From: JAJDXO01 sp965207535
GTDB taxonomy: Bacteria > Pseudomonadota > Alphaproteobacteria > Rhodospirillales > UBA2165
Assembly: GCA_965207535.1 (NCBI GenBank)
Contig: CBDBMR010000006.1
Coordinates: 1 to 64,000, forward strand
Length of the DNA stretch: 64,000 nucleotides
Reading direction: 5' to 3'
Under the pieces are notes generated by a model that was not told where the DNA came from, ran no database searches, and was given only the letters and a program-made list of their open reading frames with translations. This document shows, piece by piece, positions 49,230 to 58,903 of this stretch; within the stretch, counting starts at the first letter, position 1; the number at the start of each line of letters is the position of its first letter. The translations under genes were made by a program, and so were the position numbers.

Positions 49230-52200
49230 ATGCATCTGCTCGTTGCTCAGCCCGGACAGATTGCCGCGGACGGCGAGGCGGTCGATCTGGATCAGGCGCC
49301 GGGCGATGTCGTGTTTCTGTCATCCGCGGCCAGCGAACTGGCCCTGTTGGCCCAAGCCTGGCGGGATCGGGAATCGGCTGGCCGCGGCCGCGGCTCGAGC
49401 CTGCGTCTCGCCAACCTCATGCAGCTCGATCACAACATGTCGGTCGACCTCTATGTGGAAAAAACCATTGCGCAATCGAAATTGGTGATCGTCCGTCTCA
49501 TGGGCGGGGTGCGGTATTGGCCGTATGGTATTGAACAACTCGCCGCGGCCTGCCGGGAGAATGGCGTCAAGCTGGCCGTGGTGCCGGGCGACGATGCCGC
49601 CGATCCGGAACTCACCGAATATGCCACGTTGGGAGCCGCGGACTGCCACCGGTTGTGGCAATACTGCGCTCAGGGCGGCGCCGGAAATTTTCTGTCCCTG
49701 CTCGACTTTGCCGATCATTTGCTGGGTCACGAAGCCGATTGGCGCGAACCCGTACCCCTGCTTCGCGCGGGACTTTATTGGCCCGGATCGTCAATAACCG
49801 ATGTGAAATCGCTTCGGGCGCACTGGCGGGACGGCGCGCCGGTGGCGCCGATCGTTTTCTATCGGGCGCTGGTACAGGCGGAGGACCTCAAACCCATCGA
49901 TGCATTGATCGAGGCGCTGCGGATACGGTCCATCAATCCTCTGCCGATCTTCGTCAGCAGCCTGAAGGACCAGGCCTGTGCCGAGCTGGTCGCCCTGTTT
50001 TTGGCGGATTGCGATCCGGACGTCATCCTCAACACCACGGCATTTGCCGTGACCACGCCCGGCGATCCCGGCTCCGGGACCCCGTTCTCGGGGACCGACG
50101 CGCCTCAATTGCAGGTGGTTTTGGCGGGCCAGGACGAGGACTCCTGGCGCGTCGACCCGCAGGGGCTTTCGCCCAGGGACCTGTCGATGAATGTCGCATT
50201 GCCGGAGGTGGATGGCCGGGTTCTCTCCCGTGCGATCTCCTTCAAGCGTGCCGAGGCGCTGGAGGATCGGGTCCAGGGCGCCGTTGTCCGGCACGAACCT
50301 GTCGCGGACCGCATCGATTTCGTCGCCGACCTGGTGGAGAACTGGGCTGTTCTCCGGCGGACACCGGCGGCGGAACGCCGGGTTGCCGTCATTGTCGCCA
50401 ACTATCCCAACCGGGACGGCCGGCTCGGGAACGGGGTCGGGCTGGATACGCCGGCGGGCATTCATGCGTTCCTGACACGCGCCGCTGCCGACGGGTATGA
50501 CTTGGGCGGCCGTGTTCCGGACGACCCGGCCGCGATTATCGACCTCCTGTTGAGCGGCCCCACCAACGCGGATCCGAATGCGGATGGTGCGGTCAGCCTC
50601 GATCTTCCGACCTACCTGTCCCATTGGGACCGGCTTCCGGCGCGCGTCCGAACGTCCGTCGGGGAGCGCTGGGGCGCGCCTGGGGACGATCGGTTCTTCA
50701 AGGACGGCGGCTTTGTTCTTGGTGTCCATCGGTTGGGGAACGTGGTGCTCGGGGTGCAGCCGTCGCGGGGCTACGACGTCGATCCGCTGGATTCCTATCA
50801 TGATCCGGATCTGGTGCCGCCGCACCGCTACTTCGCCTTTTATTTCTGGCTTCGCCATGTATTCGGCGCGCACGCGGCGGTCCACTTCGGCAAGCACGGC
50901 AATATGGAGTGGTTGCCGGGCAAGGCGCTGGCCTTGTCCGGAGAATGCTATCCCGAAACGGTTTTCGGCCCGCTGCCCCATGTTTATCCGTTCATCGTCA
51001 ACGATCCCGGGGAGGGGAGTCAGGCCAAGCGGCGCTCTCAGGCGGTGATCGTCGATCACCTGATGCCGCCACTGACCCGCGCCGAGAGCTACGGCCCGCT
51101 CCGGGACTTGGAGGCGCTGGTCGATGAGTACTATCAGGCGGCGGGCATGGACCGGCGGCGGCTTGCCGTCCTGCGGAAGGAGATTCTCGATCTCAGCCGT
51201 GACCTTCGCCTCGACCGGGATGCGGGGATGATCCCCGATGACGACGAGGCGCTCGGAAAGATCGACAACTATCTCTGCGAATTGAAGGAAACCCAGATCA
51301 GGGGCGGGCTGCATGTTTTCGGCCGCCCGCCCGGCGGCGATCTGGTCCCGGATCTGCTGGTTGCCCTGACCCGGGTGCCGCGCGGGAACGGCGAGGGCGA
51401 AGATGCCTCCTTGATCCGGGCCTTGTCCGCCGACCTGGGGATGGCCGATTTCGATCCCTTGGACTGTGAGCTTGGCAAGGTCTGGGATGGGCCCCGGCCA
51501 TCGCCGCTGGAGACCGGGGCCGGCTTTTGGCGATCCCATGGCGACACGGTGGAGCGCCTCGAACATCTGGCCTTGAGCCTGGTTTCGGGATCACGGGACG
51601 CGGACCCCGATTGGCTCCGGACGCGCGCCGTTCTCGATCATATCGCGACAACTCTCCGGCCCGCCATCGAGGATGCGGGAGAAGCGGAATTGACCGGCAT
51701 CATGACGGGGCTCGATGGCCGGTTCGTACCGCCGGGACCCAGCGGGGCGCCGAGCCGGGGCCGGCTCGACGTTCTTCCCACCGGGCGGAATTTCTATTCG
51801 GTAGACGTGCGCGCGGTGCCGACTCCCACCGCCTGGACACTGGGATGGAAGTCGGCCTCGATGCTGATCGACCGGTACTTTCAGGATCACGGCGAATATC
51901 CGGCGTGGCTCGCCATCTCGGCTTGGGGGACGGCCAACATGCGGACGGGCGGCGACGACATCGCCCAGGCTCTCGCGCTCATGGGCGTTCAGCCCACCTG
52001 GGACCCGCAAACCCAGCGTATGACCGGATTCCATATCATGCCGCTGGACGTGCTGGACCGTCCCCGCGTGGACGTTCTGTTCCGGGTCTCCGGGTTTTTT
52101 CGCGATGCTTTTCCGACCCAACTGGAGTTGCTCGACGCGGCCGCGCGGGCCGTCGCCGATCTCGATGAACCGGAACATCTCAACCCGATTGCCGGTCAGG

Positions 52201-52973
52201 TGCGATCGGACGCCGAAGCCCTAGCCACCGCCGGCCATGATGAGGGTTCGGCCCGCCGGCGCGCCGGTCATCGGGTATTCGGGTCCAAGCCGGGGGCTTA
52301 TGGCGCCGGTCTTCAGGCATTGATCGACGAGCGGTTGTGGGAATCCGACGAGGACCTCGCGCGAGCCTATGTCGCCTGGGGCGGGTATGCCTATGGCGGC
52401 GGGTCGGCGGGCGAGGCCGTGCCCGAACTGTTTGCGTCGCGCCTTTCCAATATCGAGGCCGTGGTTCAGAACCAGGACAATCGGGAGCACGATATCCTGG
52501 ACAGCGACGATTACTACCAGTTCGAGGGCGGGATGGCGGCGGCGGTTCGCCACTTCGGCGGAACGCAGCCGGAGATCTACCACAACGATCACTCCCGGCC
52601 CGACAGCCCCCGCATCCGGACGCTGCATGACGAAATCGGGCGGGTCGTCCGCGCCCGCGCCGCCAACCCCAAGTGGATCGACGGCATTATGCGGCACGGC
52701 TACAAGGGGGCCTTCGAGATCGCGGCCACCGTGGACTATCTGTTCGCCTTCGCCGCCACGTCGCGGGTGGTGGAGGATCATCACTTCGATCAGCTGTTCG
52801 ATGCCTACTTGCGCGACGAGCGGGTTCGGTCGTTTATTGAAGACAACAATCCATCGGCCTTGAGCGAAATCGCCGAGCGGTTCGAAGAGGCGATCGGCCG
52901 GGGGCTTTGGCATCCCCGGTCCAACGCCGCGGCGGCGCTGTTGGCCGAGATCAGGGAGAAGAGGGGCGGATGA
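49230..52973 (+). CDS. cobN: Cobaltochelatase subunit CobN
   Basis: Large subunit of the ATP-dependent aerobic cobaltochelatase that inserts Co(II) into hydrogenobyrinic acid a,c-diamide. 1247 residues, close to the usual 1250-1280. Conserved points visible include HFGKHGNMEWLPGKALALSG, the AWGTANMRTGGDDIAQAL stretch and the C-terminal GMAAAVRHFGGTQPEIYHND. It starts 3 bp after cobW and overlaps cobO by 4 bp. The partner subunits CobS-chelatase and CobT-chelatase are not in this window (the cobS/cobT here are the unrelated ribazole enzymes). Confidence 0.97.
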   Translation: MHLLVAQPGQIAADGEAVDLDQAPGDVVFLSSAASELALLAQAWRDRESAGRGRGSSLRLANLMQLDHNMSVDLYVEKTIAQSKLVIVRLMGGVRYWPYGIEQLAAACRENGVKLAVVPGDDAADPELTEYATLGAADCHRLWQYCAQGGAGNFLSLLDFADHLLGHEADWREPVPLLRAGLYWPGSSITDVKSLRAHWRDGAPVAPIVFYRALVQAEDLKPIDALIEALRIRSINPLPIFVSSLKDQACAELVALFLADCDPDVILNTTAFAVTTPGDPGSGTPFSGTDAPQLQVVLAGQDEDSWRVDPQGLSPRDLSMNVALPEVDGRVLSRAISFKRAEALEDRVQGAVVRHEPVADRIDFVADLVENWAVLRRTPAAERRVAVIVANYPNRDGRLGNGVGLDTPAGIHAFLTRAAADGYDLGGRVPDDPAAIIDLLLSGPTNADPNADGAVSLDLPTYLSHWDRLPARVRTSVGERWGAPGDDRFFKDGGFVLGVHRLGNVVLGVQPSRGYDVDPLDSYHDPDLVPPHRYFAFYFWLRHVFGAHAAVHFGKHGNMEWLPGKALALSGECYPETVFGPLPHVYPFIVNDPGEGSQAKRRSQAVIVDHLMPPLTRAESYGPLRDLEALVDEYYQAAGMDRRRLAVLRKEILDLSRDLRLDRDAGMIPDDDEALGKIDNYLCELKETQIRGGLHVFGRPPGGDLVPDLLVALTRVPRGNGEGEDASLIRALSADLGMADFDPLDCELGKVWDGPRPSPLETGAGFWRSHGDTVERLEHLALSLVSGSRDADPDWLRTRAVLDHIATTLRPAIEDAGEAELTGIMTGLDGRFVPPGPSGAPSRGRLDVLPTGRNFYSVDVRAVPTPTAWTLGWKSASMLIDRYFQDHGEYPAWLAISAWGTANMRTGGDDIAQALALMGVQPTWDPQTQRMTGFHIMPLDVLDRPRVDVLFRVSGFFRDAFPTQLELLDAAARAVADLDEPEHLNPIAGQVRSDAEALATAGHDEGSARRRAGHRVFGSKPGAYGAGLQALIDERLWESDEDLARAYVAWGGYAYGGGSAGEAVPELFASRLSNIEAVVQNQDNREHDILDSDDYYQFEGGMAAAVRHFGGTQPEIYHNDHSRPDSPRIRTLHDEIGRVVRARAANPKWIDGIMRHGYKGAFEIAATVDYLFAFAATSRVVEDHHFDQLFDAYLRDERVRSFIEDNNPSALSEIAERFEEAIGRGLWHPRSNAAAALLAEIREKRGG

Positions 52974-53590
52974 CCGAAGAACTGACCGAAGACGAAATCA
53001 ACGCGCGCGCCAATGAAAAGCGGCGCAGGCACAAGGAAGCCAAGGACAAAATCCTCGCCACCAAGACCAGGGAAGGCGGCCTGTTGGTGGTCCATACGGG
53101 CAAGGGCAAGGGCAAGACCACCGCCGCCATGGGTATCGTCGCCCGATGTATCGGTCATGGCATGAAGGTCGGCATCGTCCAGTTCGTGAAGGGAAAGTGG
53201 GAAACCGGAGAGCGCGCCGTCCTCGAACGGTTCCCCGATTTCGTGACCATGACCGCCATGGGGGAGGGGTTCACCTGGGAAACCCAGGACCGGGCCCGGG
53301 ATATCGCGGCGGCGACCGCCGCGTGGGAGCGGGCCAAGGAAATGATCAACGATCCGGACAACAAGCTGGTGCTCCTGGACGAGATCAACATCGTGCTGCG
53401 CAACGATTATCTCGACATCAACGAAGTGGTCGGCTTCCTCAAAAACAAGCCGGCCCATATCCACGTGATCTGCACCGGGCGGAATGCGAAGCCGGAGCTT
53501 ATCGAAGCCGCCGATTTGGTCACCGAGATGACCGAGGTCAAACACCATTTCCGGGCCGACTTCAAAGCGCAGGCCGGAATCGAGTTTTAG
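52970..53590 (+). CDS. cobO: Cob(I)yrinic acid a,c-diamide adenosyltransferase
   Basis: Transfers the 5'-deoxyadenosyl group from ATP to the corrinoid cobalt. 206 residues of the CobA/BtuR family with the inverted-type P-loop HTGKGKGKTTAAMG (42-55) and the conserved LLDEINIVLRNDYLD. A basic, charged N-terminal helix (about 10-28) precedes it. The ATG overlaps the cobN stop (ATGA). It is followed by cobQ after 10 bp. Confidence 0.95.
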   Translation: MTEELTEDEINARANEKRRRHKEAKDKILATKTREGGLLVVHTGKGKGKTTAAMGIVARCIGHGMKVGIVQFVKGKWETGERAVLERFPDFVTMTAMGEGFTWETQDRARDIAAATAAWERAKEMINDPDNKLVLLDEINIVLRNDYLDINEVVGFLKNKPAHIHVICTGRNAKPELIEAADLVTEMTEVKHHFRADFKAQAGIEF

Positions 53591-53600
53591 GGACGCCGCC

Positions 53601-55061
53601 GTGCCTGCCAAGGCATTGATGTTTCAGGGGACGGCGTCCGATGCCGGGAAGTCGCTGGTCACGGCGGGGTTCTGCCGGGCGCTGGCCAACCGCGGGCATT
53701 CGGTCCGGCCATTCAAACCTCAGAACATGTCGAACAACGCGGCGGTCACCGTGGACGGCGGCGAGATTGGGCGGGCGCAGGCTCTGCAGGCGAAGGCCTG
53801 CCGGGTCGATCCCCGCGTCGACATGAACCCGGTACTGCTGAAGCCCCAGTCGGATGTGGGATCCCAGGTCGTGGTCCGGGGCGAGGTCAAGGGGAACTAC
53901 TCGGCCCGTGAATTTCAGGACATCAAGCCGGATTTGCTGGACGATGTCGTCGCCGCTTTCGGCCGCCTGGGCGAAGATGCCGACTTTGTGGTGGTGGAAG
54001 GCGCGGGCAGCGCCGCCGAGATAAATCTCCGCCGAAACGATATCGCCAATATGGGGTTCGCCCTGGCCGCGGGTGTGAATGTCGTCCTGATTGGCGATAT
54101 CGACCGGGGCGGGGTGATCGCGAACATCGTCGGCACCAAAGCGCTCCTCGATCCCGCGGAAGATGCGCTGATCGCCGGCTTCATCATCAACCGGTTTCGC
54201 GGCGATCCATCATTGTTCGACGACGGCCTCGCCATGATTGCCGGGCAGACCGGGTACCGTTCCTTTGGTGTGCTGCCGTATTTGACGGCGGCGGGACATC
54301 TTCCCCAGGAAGATGCCATGTCGCTCGAGAACAGGGAGGACGGCCCTGTCGGCGGGACTATCCGGATTGCCGTTCCGCGCCTGGCCCATATTTCCAACTT
54401 CGACGATTTCGACCCTTTGATCGCCGAGCCGGATGTGGACCTCGTCATGGTGCCGCCGGGCGATGTGCTGCCGGGCGATGCGCACTTGGTCATTCTCCCC
54501 GGCTCCAAGGCAACCATTGCCGATCTCGCTCACTTGAGGGAGCAGGGCTGGGATATCGATCTCGCCGCCCATGTCCGGCGGGGCGGGCAGATCCTGGGCA
54601 TTTGCGGAGGCTATCAGATGCTCGGCCGCCGGATTGCCGATCCGGACGGCATAGAAGGCCCGGCCGGTTCAACGGATGGGCTCGGCTATCTTGATATGGA
54701 GACACGGTTGACGGCCGGAAAAACCCTTACCGAGGTGTCGGGCGCCGACGCCCGGGGGATGCCCGTTGCCGGTTATGAGATGCATGTCGGGGAGACGTCC
54801 GGTCCGGCGACGGCGGCCCCATACCTGACCCTCGAGGGTCGGGCTGACGGGGCGGTCTCGGAAGACGGCCGGATCGCCGGGTGCTACGTCCACGGATTAT
54901 TCGCCGCCGACGAATTCCGGCATTCGTTCCTGAAGCAGCTCGAGGAACGATCGGCATCCGGCCTGCGCTATGGAGCGTCCGTCGAGGCCGCCCTGGACGA
55001 TGTCGCCGACGCGCTGGAATCGAATCTGGATGTCGACGGCCTGATGGACGCAGCCGGCTAG
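53601..55061 (+). CDS. cobQ: Cobyric acid synthase
   Basis: ATP- and glutamine-dependent amidation of four carboxylates of adenosylcobyrinic a,c-diamide. 486 residues: N-terminal dethiobiotin-synthetase-like ATP domain (FQGTASDAGKSLVTAGFCRA, KPQNMSNNAAV), then a class I glutaminase domain with the nucleophile Cys in GICGGYQMLG and His in YVHGLF. GTG start, 10 bp after cobO. Its TAG overlaps the TAG of the convergent cbiB (CTAG), so transcripts from the two riboswitches meet here. Confidence 0.96.
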   Translation: MPAKALMFQGTASDAGKSLVTAGFCRALANRGHSVRPFKPQNMSNNAAVTVDGGEIGRAQALQAKACRVDPRVDMNPVLLKPQSDVGSQVVVRGEVKGNYSAREFQDIKPDLLDDVVAAFGRLGEDADFVVVEGAGSAAEINLRRNDIANMGFALAAGVNVVLIGDIDRGGVIANIVGTKALLDPAEDALIAGFIINRFRGDPSLFDDGLAMIAGQTGYRSFGVLPYLTAAGHLPQEDAMSLENREDGPVGGTIRIAVPRLAHISNFDDFDPLIAEPDVDLVMVPPGDVLPGDAHLVILPGSKATIADLAHLREQGWDIDLAAHVRRGGQILGICGGYQMLGRRIADPDGIEGPAGSTDGLGYLDMETRLTAGKTLTEVSGADARGMPVAGYEMHVGETSGPATAAPYLTLEGRADGAVSEDGRIAGCYVHGLFAADEFRHSFLKQLEERSASGLRYGASVEAALDDVADALESNLDVDGLMDAAG

Positions 55062-56038
55062 TAAGCCAGCTCCAGAACCGCTGCTGCGCCCGTCACACCG
55101 GCCAATAGGGCGCAGGCAACGGTATAAATCTTCAGCCCCCGCCGGATTGTCTGTTCGCCGCAGTCCGCCGGACCGCCGTCGAGCCAGGGCTCGTCGAGGC
55201 TGTCGCCGCCGTACTTCCTGGGACCGCCGAGCGCAACCTGCAGCGCGCCCGCCATGGCGGCCTCGGGATAGCCGGCATTCACCGACCTGTGTTTCCGCCC
55301 GTCCCGGAACATGGTGACGAGCGCCGGCTTCGGCGCGCCGGTTCCAAGACCGGCGGCGGCCGCAATCAAAAGACCGGCAAATCGCGCGGGGATGTAATTG
55401 AGGACATCGTCCAGCCGTGCCGACGCCCAGCCGAAATCCCGGTACTCGTCGTTCAGGTGGCCGATCATGCTGTCGGCGGTATTGACGGCCTTGTAGAGCA
55501 TCATCCCCGGCAGACCGAAGAAGACCGCGAACATGACCGGCGCAACCACGCCGTCGCTGAAGTTTTCGGCCGTCGATTCGATGGCCGCGCGGCTCACCCC
55601 CGCTTCGTCCAGGTTGCCGGGATCCCGGCCGACGATCCTGGCCACTGCCGATCGTCCGCTATCCAGCCCCCCGTCGCAGAGGGCGTTGGCCACATCGGCG
55701 ACATGCCGGTAAAGGCTATTCTGGGCGATGAACACGGACATCAGAAGCGCGATCAATGCCCACCCATAAGGCAGGGGAGCCGCCCAGGCGACAATCAGGG
55801 CGCCTATCAGCCATGCCAGGGCGCCCACCGCACATACGGTCAAGATGCCCGATAGACGTCTGGCAATGGTGGGGACCGAGGGCTGGTTGAGCAGACGGTC
55901 GAGACCCGAGATCACCTTGCCCGCAACCACCACCGGGTGCGGCACGTACCGGTAAAACCAGCGCGGATCGCCTATCGCGGCGTCCACCAGCATCGCAAGC
56001 GGAACGACGAGGAGCGGCGTGTCGGCCCACACGGACAT
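55058..56038 (-). CDS. cbiB: Adenosylcobinamide-phosphate synthase
   Basis: Couples (R)-1-amino-2-propanol or its phosphate to adenosylcobyric acid (called CobD in Pseudomonas denitrificans nomenclature). 326 residues, several transmembrane segments; DAAIGDPRWFYRYVPHPV near the start and the hallmark stretch AIESTAENFSDGVVAPVMF in the middle, then LNYIPARFAGLL. It follows the decarboxylase directly (stop and start abut), matching its substrate supply. Confidence 0.95.
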   Translation of the reverse strand: MSVWADTPLLVVPLAMLVDAAIGDPRWFYRYVPHPVVVAGKVISGLDRLLNQPSVPTIARRLSGILTVCAVGALAWLIGALIVAWAAPLPYGWALIALLMSVFIAQNSLYRHVADVANALCDGGLDSGRSAVARIVGRDPGNLDEAGVSRAAIESTAENFSDGVVAPVMFAVFFGLPGMMLYKAVNTADSMIGHLNDEYRDFGWASARLDDVLNYIPARFAGLLIAAAAGLGTGAPKPALVTMFRDGRKHRSVNAGYPEAAMAGALQVALGGPRKYGGDSLDEPWLDGGPADCGEQTIRRGLKIYTVACALLAGVTGAAAVLELAY

Positions 56039-57049
56039 TCAGGTCTCGACGCCGACGCCGTTCAGGGCCTCGGCCAGCCGGGTCTGGTTCCTGTCGCTGC
56101 CCGGCAGACCGATCCGCAGCCATCGGGACTGGGACGGGAAGTACCGGGTCAAAATCCCGTTCCGCGCGAGGTGTTCATAAATCCGCCCGGCGTTGTCGGT
56201 CTCGACCAGCCTGAACAGATCGGTGCCGCCGATGACGGTCAGGTTTTCGCCGGCGAGGAGGCGGTCCAGCCGCCGGCGGGCGTCGCCGAGGGTTTGCCGC
56301 ATATCCTCCTGCCACCGGCGGTCCGAGAGGGCGCGGACGCCGATGGTTATGGCAGGCCCGCTGACGGCCCAGGGGCCCAGCCTCTCGCCAATCGCGGAAA
56401 TGATTTCCGGCTCGCCGGCCGCGAATCCGAGACGCAGGCCGGCCAGTCCGAAAAACTTTCCGAGGGACCGGAGGACCACCAGGCCCGGAAGAGGAAAGAG
56501 CGGTGCGGTCGAGAAATCCGGCGCAACGTCGGCGAAGGCTTCGTCGGCGATCAGCAACCCGCCGCCCCGAGACAGCTCATCCGCCGCTTTGGCCAGCGCC
56601 GATGCCGGAATCAGCCGCCCGTCCGGGTTGTTGGGATTGACCGCGACAACGACATCGGCGGCGAGCGCGTCCGCAAGCAAGCCCGCCTCCGATACCGAAT
56701 GTCCGGCATGACGCCAGCAAGCCGCATGCTCTTCGTATGTCGGGCCCAGGACGGCAACCGTGGACGGCTCTCGAAGATGAGGGAGAATTTGGATGATTGC
56801 CTGTGTGCCGGGCGCGGCGACCACCGCCGCGGCGGGGTCGAGACCGTAGGCGGATCTCGCGGCCCGCAGAAGCCCGCCCAGGTCGCCGTCATGGGGCAAT
56901 CGGCGGATTACGCCGGGTTCGATGGTCAGGGCGTCATAAGCGAAGGGATTGATCCCGGTGGAAAGGTCCAGCCATCCCTCGGGAGGCTCGCCGAATGCGG
57001 TGGATGCCTGATCCAGCCGGCCGCCGTGATGAAGGGGAGCATTGGCCAC
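56039..57049 (-). CDS. cobD: Threonine-phosphate decarboxylase (CobD/CobC type)
   Basis: PLP enzyme that supplies (R)-1-amino-2-propanol phosphate for the nucleotide loop. 336 residues: HHGGRLDQASTAFG start, WLDLSTGINP, NPNNPDGR, LIADEAFADVAPD and the PLP lysine in LRSLGKFFGLAGLRLGF. The GTG start (VANAPLHHGG) gives the conserved N-terminus; the open frame reaching 57157 is Arg/Pro-rich and is a shadow of the ABC gene tail. It starts 16 bp after btuD. Called CobC in alphaproteobacterial nomenclature. Confidence 0.92.
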   Translation of the reverse strand: MANAPLHHGGRLDQASTAFGEPPEGWLDLSTGINPFAYDALTIEPGVIRRLPHDGDLGGLLRAARSAYGLDPAAAVVAAPGTQAIIQILPHLREPSTVAVLGPTYEEHAACWRHAGHSVSEAGLLADALAADVVVAVNPNNPDGRLIPASALAKAADELSRGGGLLIADEAFADVAPDFSTAPLFPLPGLVVLRSLGKFFGLAGLRLGFAAGEPEIISAIGERLGPWAVSGPAITIGVRALSDRRWQEDMRQTLGDARRRLDRLLAGENLTVIGGTDLFRLVETDNAGRIYEHLARNGILTRYFPSQSRWLRIGLPGSDRNQTRLAEALNGVGVET

Positions 57050-57065
57050 GGGGATACCCGGCCGA

Positions 57066-57887
57066 CTAGGCCGACCTCTTGCCGGTCGGCGCCTCGGAAG
57101 GCCGTGCCGGAGGCTGGGCCGGCCCGATTGGGACGACGATCCGGCTGCCGCCGTCACCCAGAATTTGCGCTTCGATCCCGTAAACCCGGGCCAGCCGTTC
57201 TTCGGTCAGAACGCCTCCTGCCTGGTCGTCGGCGACGACCCGGCCGCCTGCCATCAGCACGATCCGGTCGCAGTACCGGAGCGCCAGCGTCAGGTCATGG
57301 AGGACGACGACCACGCTCCGGTCCCGGCGGGCGAGGTCCTTCAGCAGCTGCATGATTTGCAGCTGATGTCCCGGGTCGAGACCCGAAATCGGCTCGTCGG
57401 CCAACAAGATCGGCGCCTCGACGGCCAACGCCGAAGCCAGCAGCATCCGGATTCTCTCGCCACCTGACAAGGTGAGCGCCTGGCGATCCCGGAGATGGAC
57501 GATATCCGTCTCTTCGAGTACCCGCTCGATGACTGTCCAATCGCGCCGTCCGAGACCACGGAACGTACTCGAATGGGGCAGCCGTCCGAGGCCAACGATC
57601 CGATCGACGCTCATCGGCCAGTGTACGCCCGCATTTTGCGCCAGATACGCAACCTCGCGGGCGATCTCCGGGCGCGACAGGGCCGTCACGGGGCGCCCGT
57701 TCAGGTGAACATCTCCGCGATCGGGATTTATCAGATTGACCAGGCAACGAAGCAAGGTGGTCTTGCCGGCGCCGTTGGGTCCGATCAGGCCGACGATCTC
57801 TCCATCCGCCAGAGACAATCCGGCCTCCTGCAAAATGGCTGTCCCGCTCCGGATGACGGTCAGTCCGTTTGCATCGAGCACACTCAT
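57066..57887 (-). CDS. btuD: Cobalamin/Fe3+-siderophore-type ABC transporter ATP-binding protein
   Basis: 273-residue ATPase with Walker A GPNGAGKT (36-43), signature LSGGE (140-144), Walker B LLADEP (161-166) and the H-loop LHDLT. It belongs to the FecE/BtuD family. The gene symbol follows from context: it sits between the permease and corrinoid-synthesis genes and is led by a B12 riboswitch. It overlaps btuC by 4 bp. The C-terminal tail (QPPARPSEAPTG) is non-conserved. Confidence 0.9.
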   Translation of the reverse strand: MSVLDANGLTVIRSGTAILQEAGLSLADGEIVGLIGPNGAGKTTLLRCLVNLINPDRGDVHLNGRPVTALSRPEIAREVAYLAQNAGVHWPMSVDRIVGLGRLPHSSTFRGLGRRDWTVIERVLEETDIVHLRDRQALTLSGGERIRMLLASALAVEAPILLADEPISGLDPGHQLQIMQLLKDLARRDRSVVVVLHDLTLALRYCDRIVLMAGGRVVADDQAGGVLTEERLARVYGIEAQILGDGGSRIVVPIGPAQPPARPSEAPTGKRSA

Positions 57888-58903
57888 GCCATCGATCTCC
57901 GGACCTTGAAGATCAGGAACAGGAAAAACGGCGCGCCGACGAGGGCGGTCAGCACACCGAGCTTCATCTCGACATTGGTGGGGATCAGCCGGACGCCGAT
58001 GTCGGCCGCAAGCAAGAGCGCCGCTCCCCCGAACGTGCTGGCGAGCAAAAGGCGGCGCGGCTCGTGGCCGACGAAAGGACGAAGCAGATGGGGGACAACG
58101 AGGCCGACGAAACCGACCACGCCCGCGACGGCGACCCCCGCCCCGACGGCGAGCGCAGTGCCGGCGATCAGTTGAACCCGTACCCGCCTCAAATCGAAGC
58201 CGAGGGTGCTCGCCATGTCCTCGCCGAGGGTCAGAGCATCCAAGGCGCGGCCGGACGTGAGCAGCAACAGGGCGCCCGCCGCCATGAACGGCAGCGACAG
58301 GTAGAAGTGATCCATGCTCCGGTCCTTGAGCGAGCCCAACAGCCAAAAGACGATCTCGGAGGCCGACAGGGCGTCGGGTGACAGGTTGATCGCCAGCGAA
58401 ATCAACGCCCCGGCAAGGGAACTCAACGCAATCCCCGCCAGTATGAGGGTCAGGACGCTGGGATCCCGCCCCGCCAATGCGAACAGCAGGGCGATCGCAA
58501 TCACGGCGCCGGCAATGGCGGCGAGCGGCAAGGCCAGCGGGAATAAATTGAACAGACCGAAGTAAAGGACGATCACCGCGCCGAGGGCGGCGGAGGAAGA
58601 GGCGCCGATGATTCCCGGCTCGGCCAGTGGATTGCGCAGCAGTCCCTGAAGCGCCGCGCCGGCAAGTCCGAGCGTGCCGCCGATGGCGAGCGCCAGGAGA
58701 ACCCGGGGCAGGCGAATTTCCTGCATGATGATTGCGGCCGTGGAGTTGCCGTCGGCGAAAAGACCACTAATGGGAACCGCCACTTCCCCGATCATCAACG
58801 AGGCGCCCGCGAGCGCCGCCACCAGCACGGCCAGGCCCGCCAACAGGGGCAGATCCGCCAACAGGAGCGGGCCGCTCATCGGGTTCGATGAACTCGAACT
58901 CAT
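57884..58903 (-). CDS. btuC: Cobalamin-type ABC transporter permease
   Basis: FecCD/BtuC family permease of 339 residues with about ten transmembrane segments: LPRVLLALAIGGTLGLAGAA and QGLLRNPLAEPGIIGASSSA (the family's RNPLA-P signature), and VVGFVGLVVPHLLRPFVGHEPR, the loop that contacts the ATPase. It overlaps both neighbours by 4 bp. Substrate is inferred from the riboswitch and BtuB neighbour. Confidence 0.9.
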   Translation of the reverse strand: MSSSSSNPMSGPLLLADLPLLAGLAVLVAALAGASLMIGEVAVPISGLFADGNSTAAIIMQEIRLPRVLLALAIGGTLGLAGAALQGLLRNPLAEPGIIGASSSAALGAVIVLYFGLFNLFPLALPLAAIAGAVIAIALLFALAGRDPSVLTLILAGIALSSLAGALISLAINLSPDALSASEIVFWLLGSLKDRSMDHFYLSLPFMAAGALLLLTSGRALDALTLGEDMASTLGFDLRRVRVQLIAGTALAVGAGVAVAGVVGFVGLVVPHLLRPFVGHEPRRLLLASTFGGAALLLAADIGVRLIPTNVEMKLGVLTALVGAPFFLFLIFKVRRSMA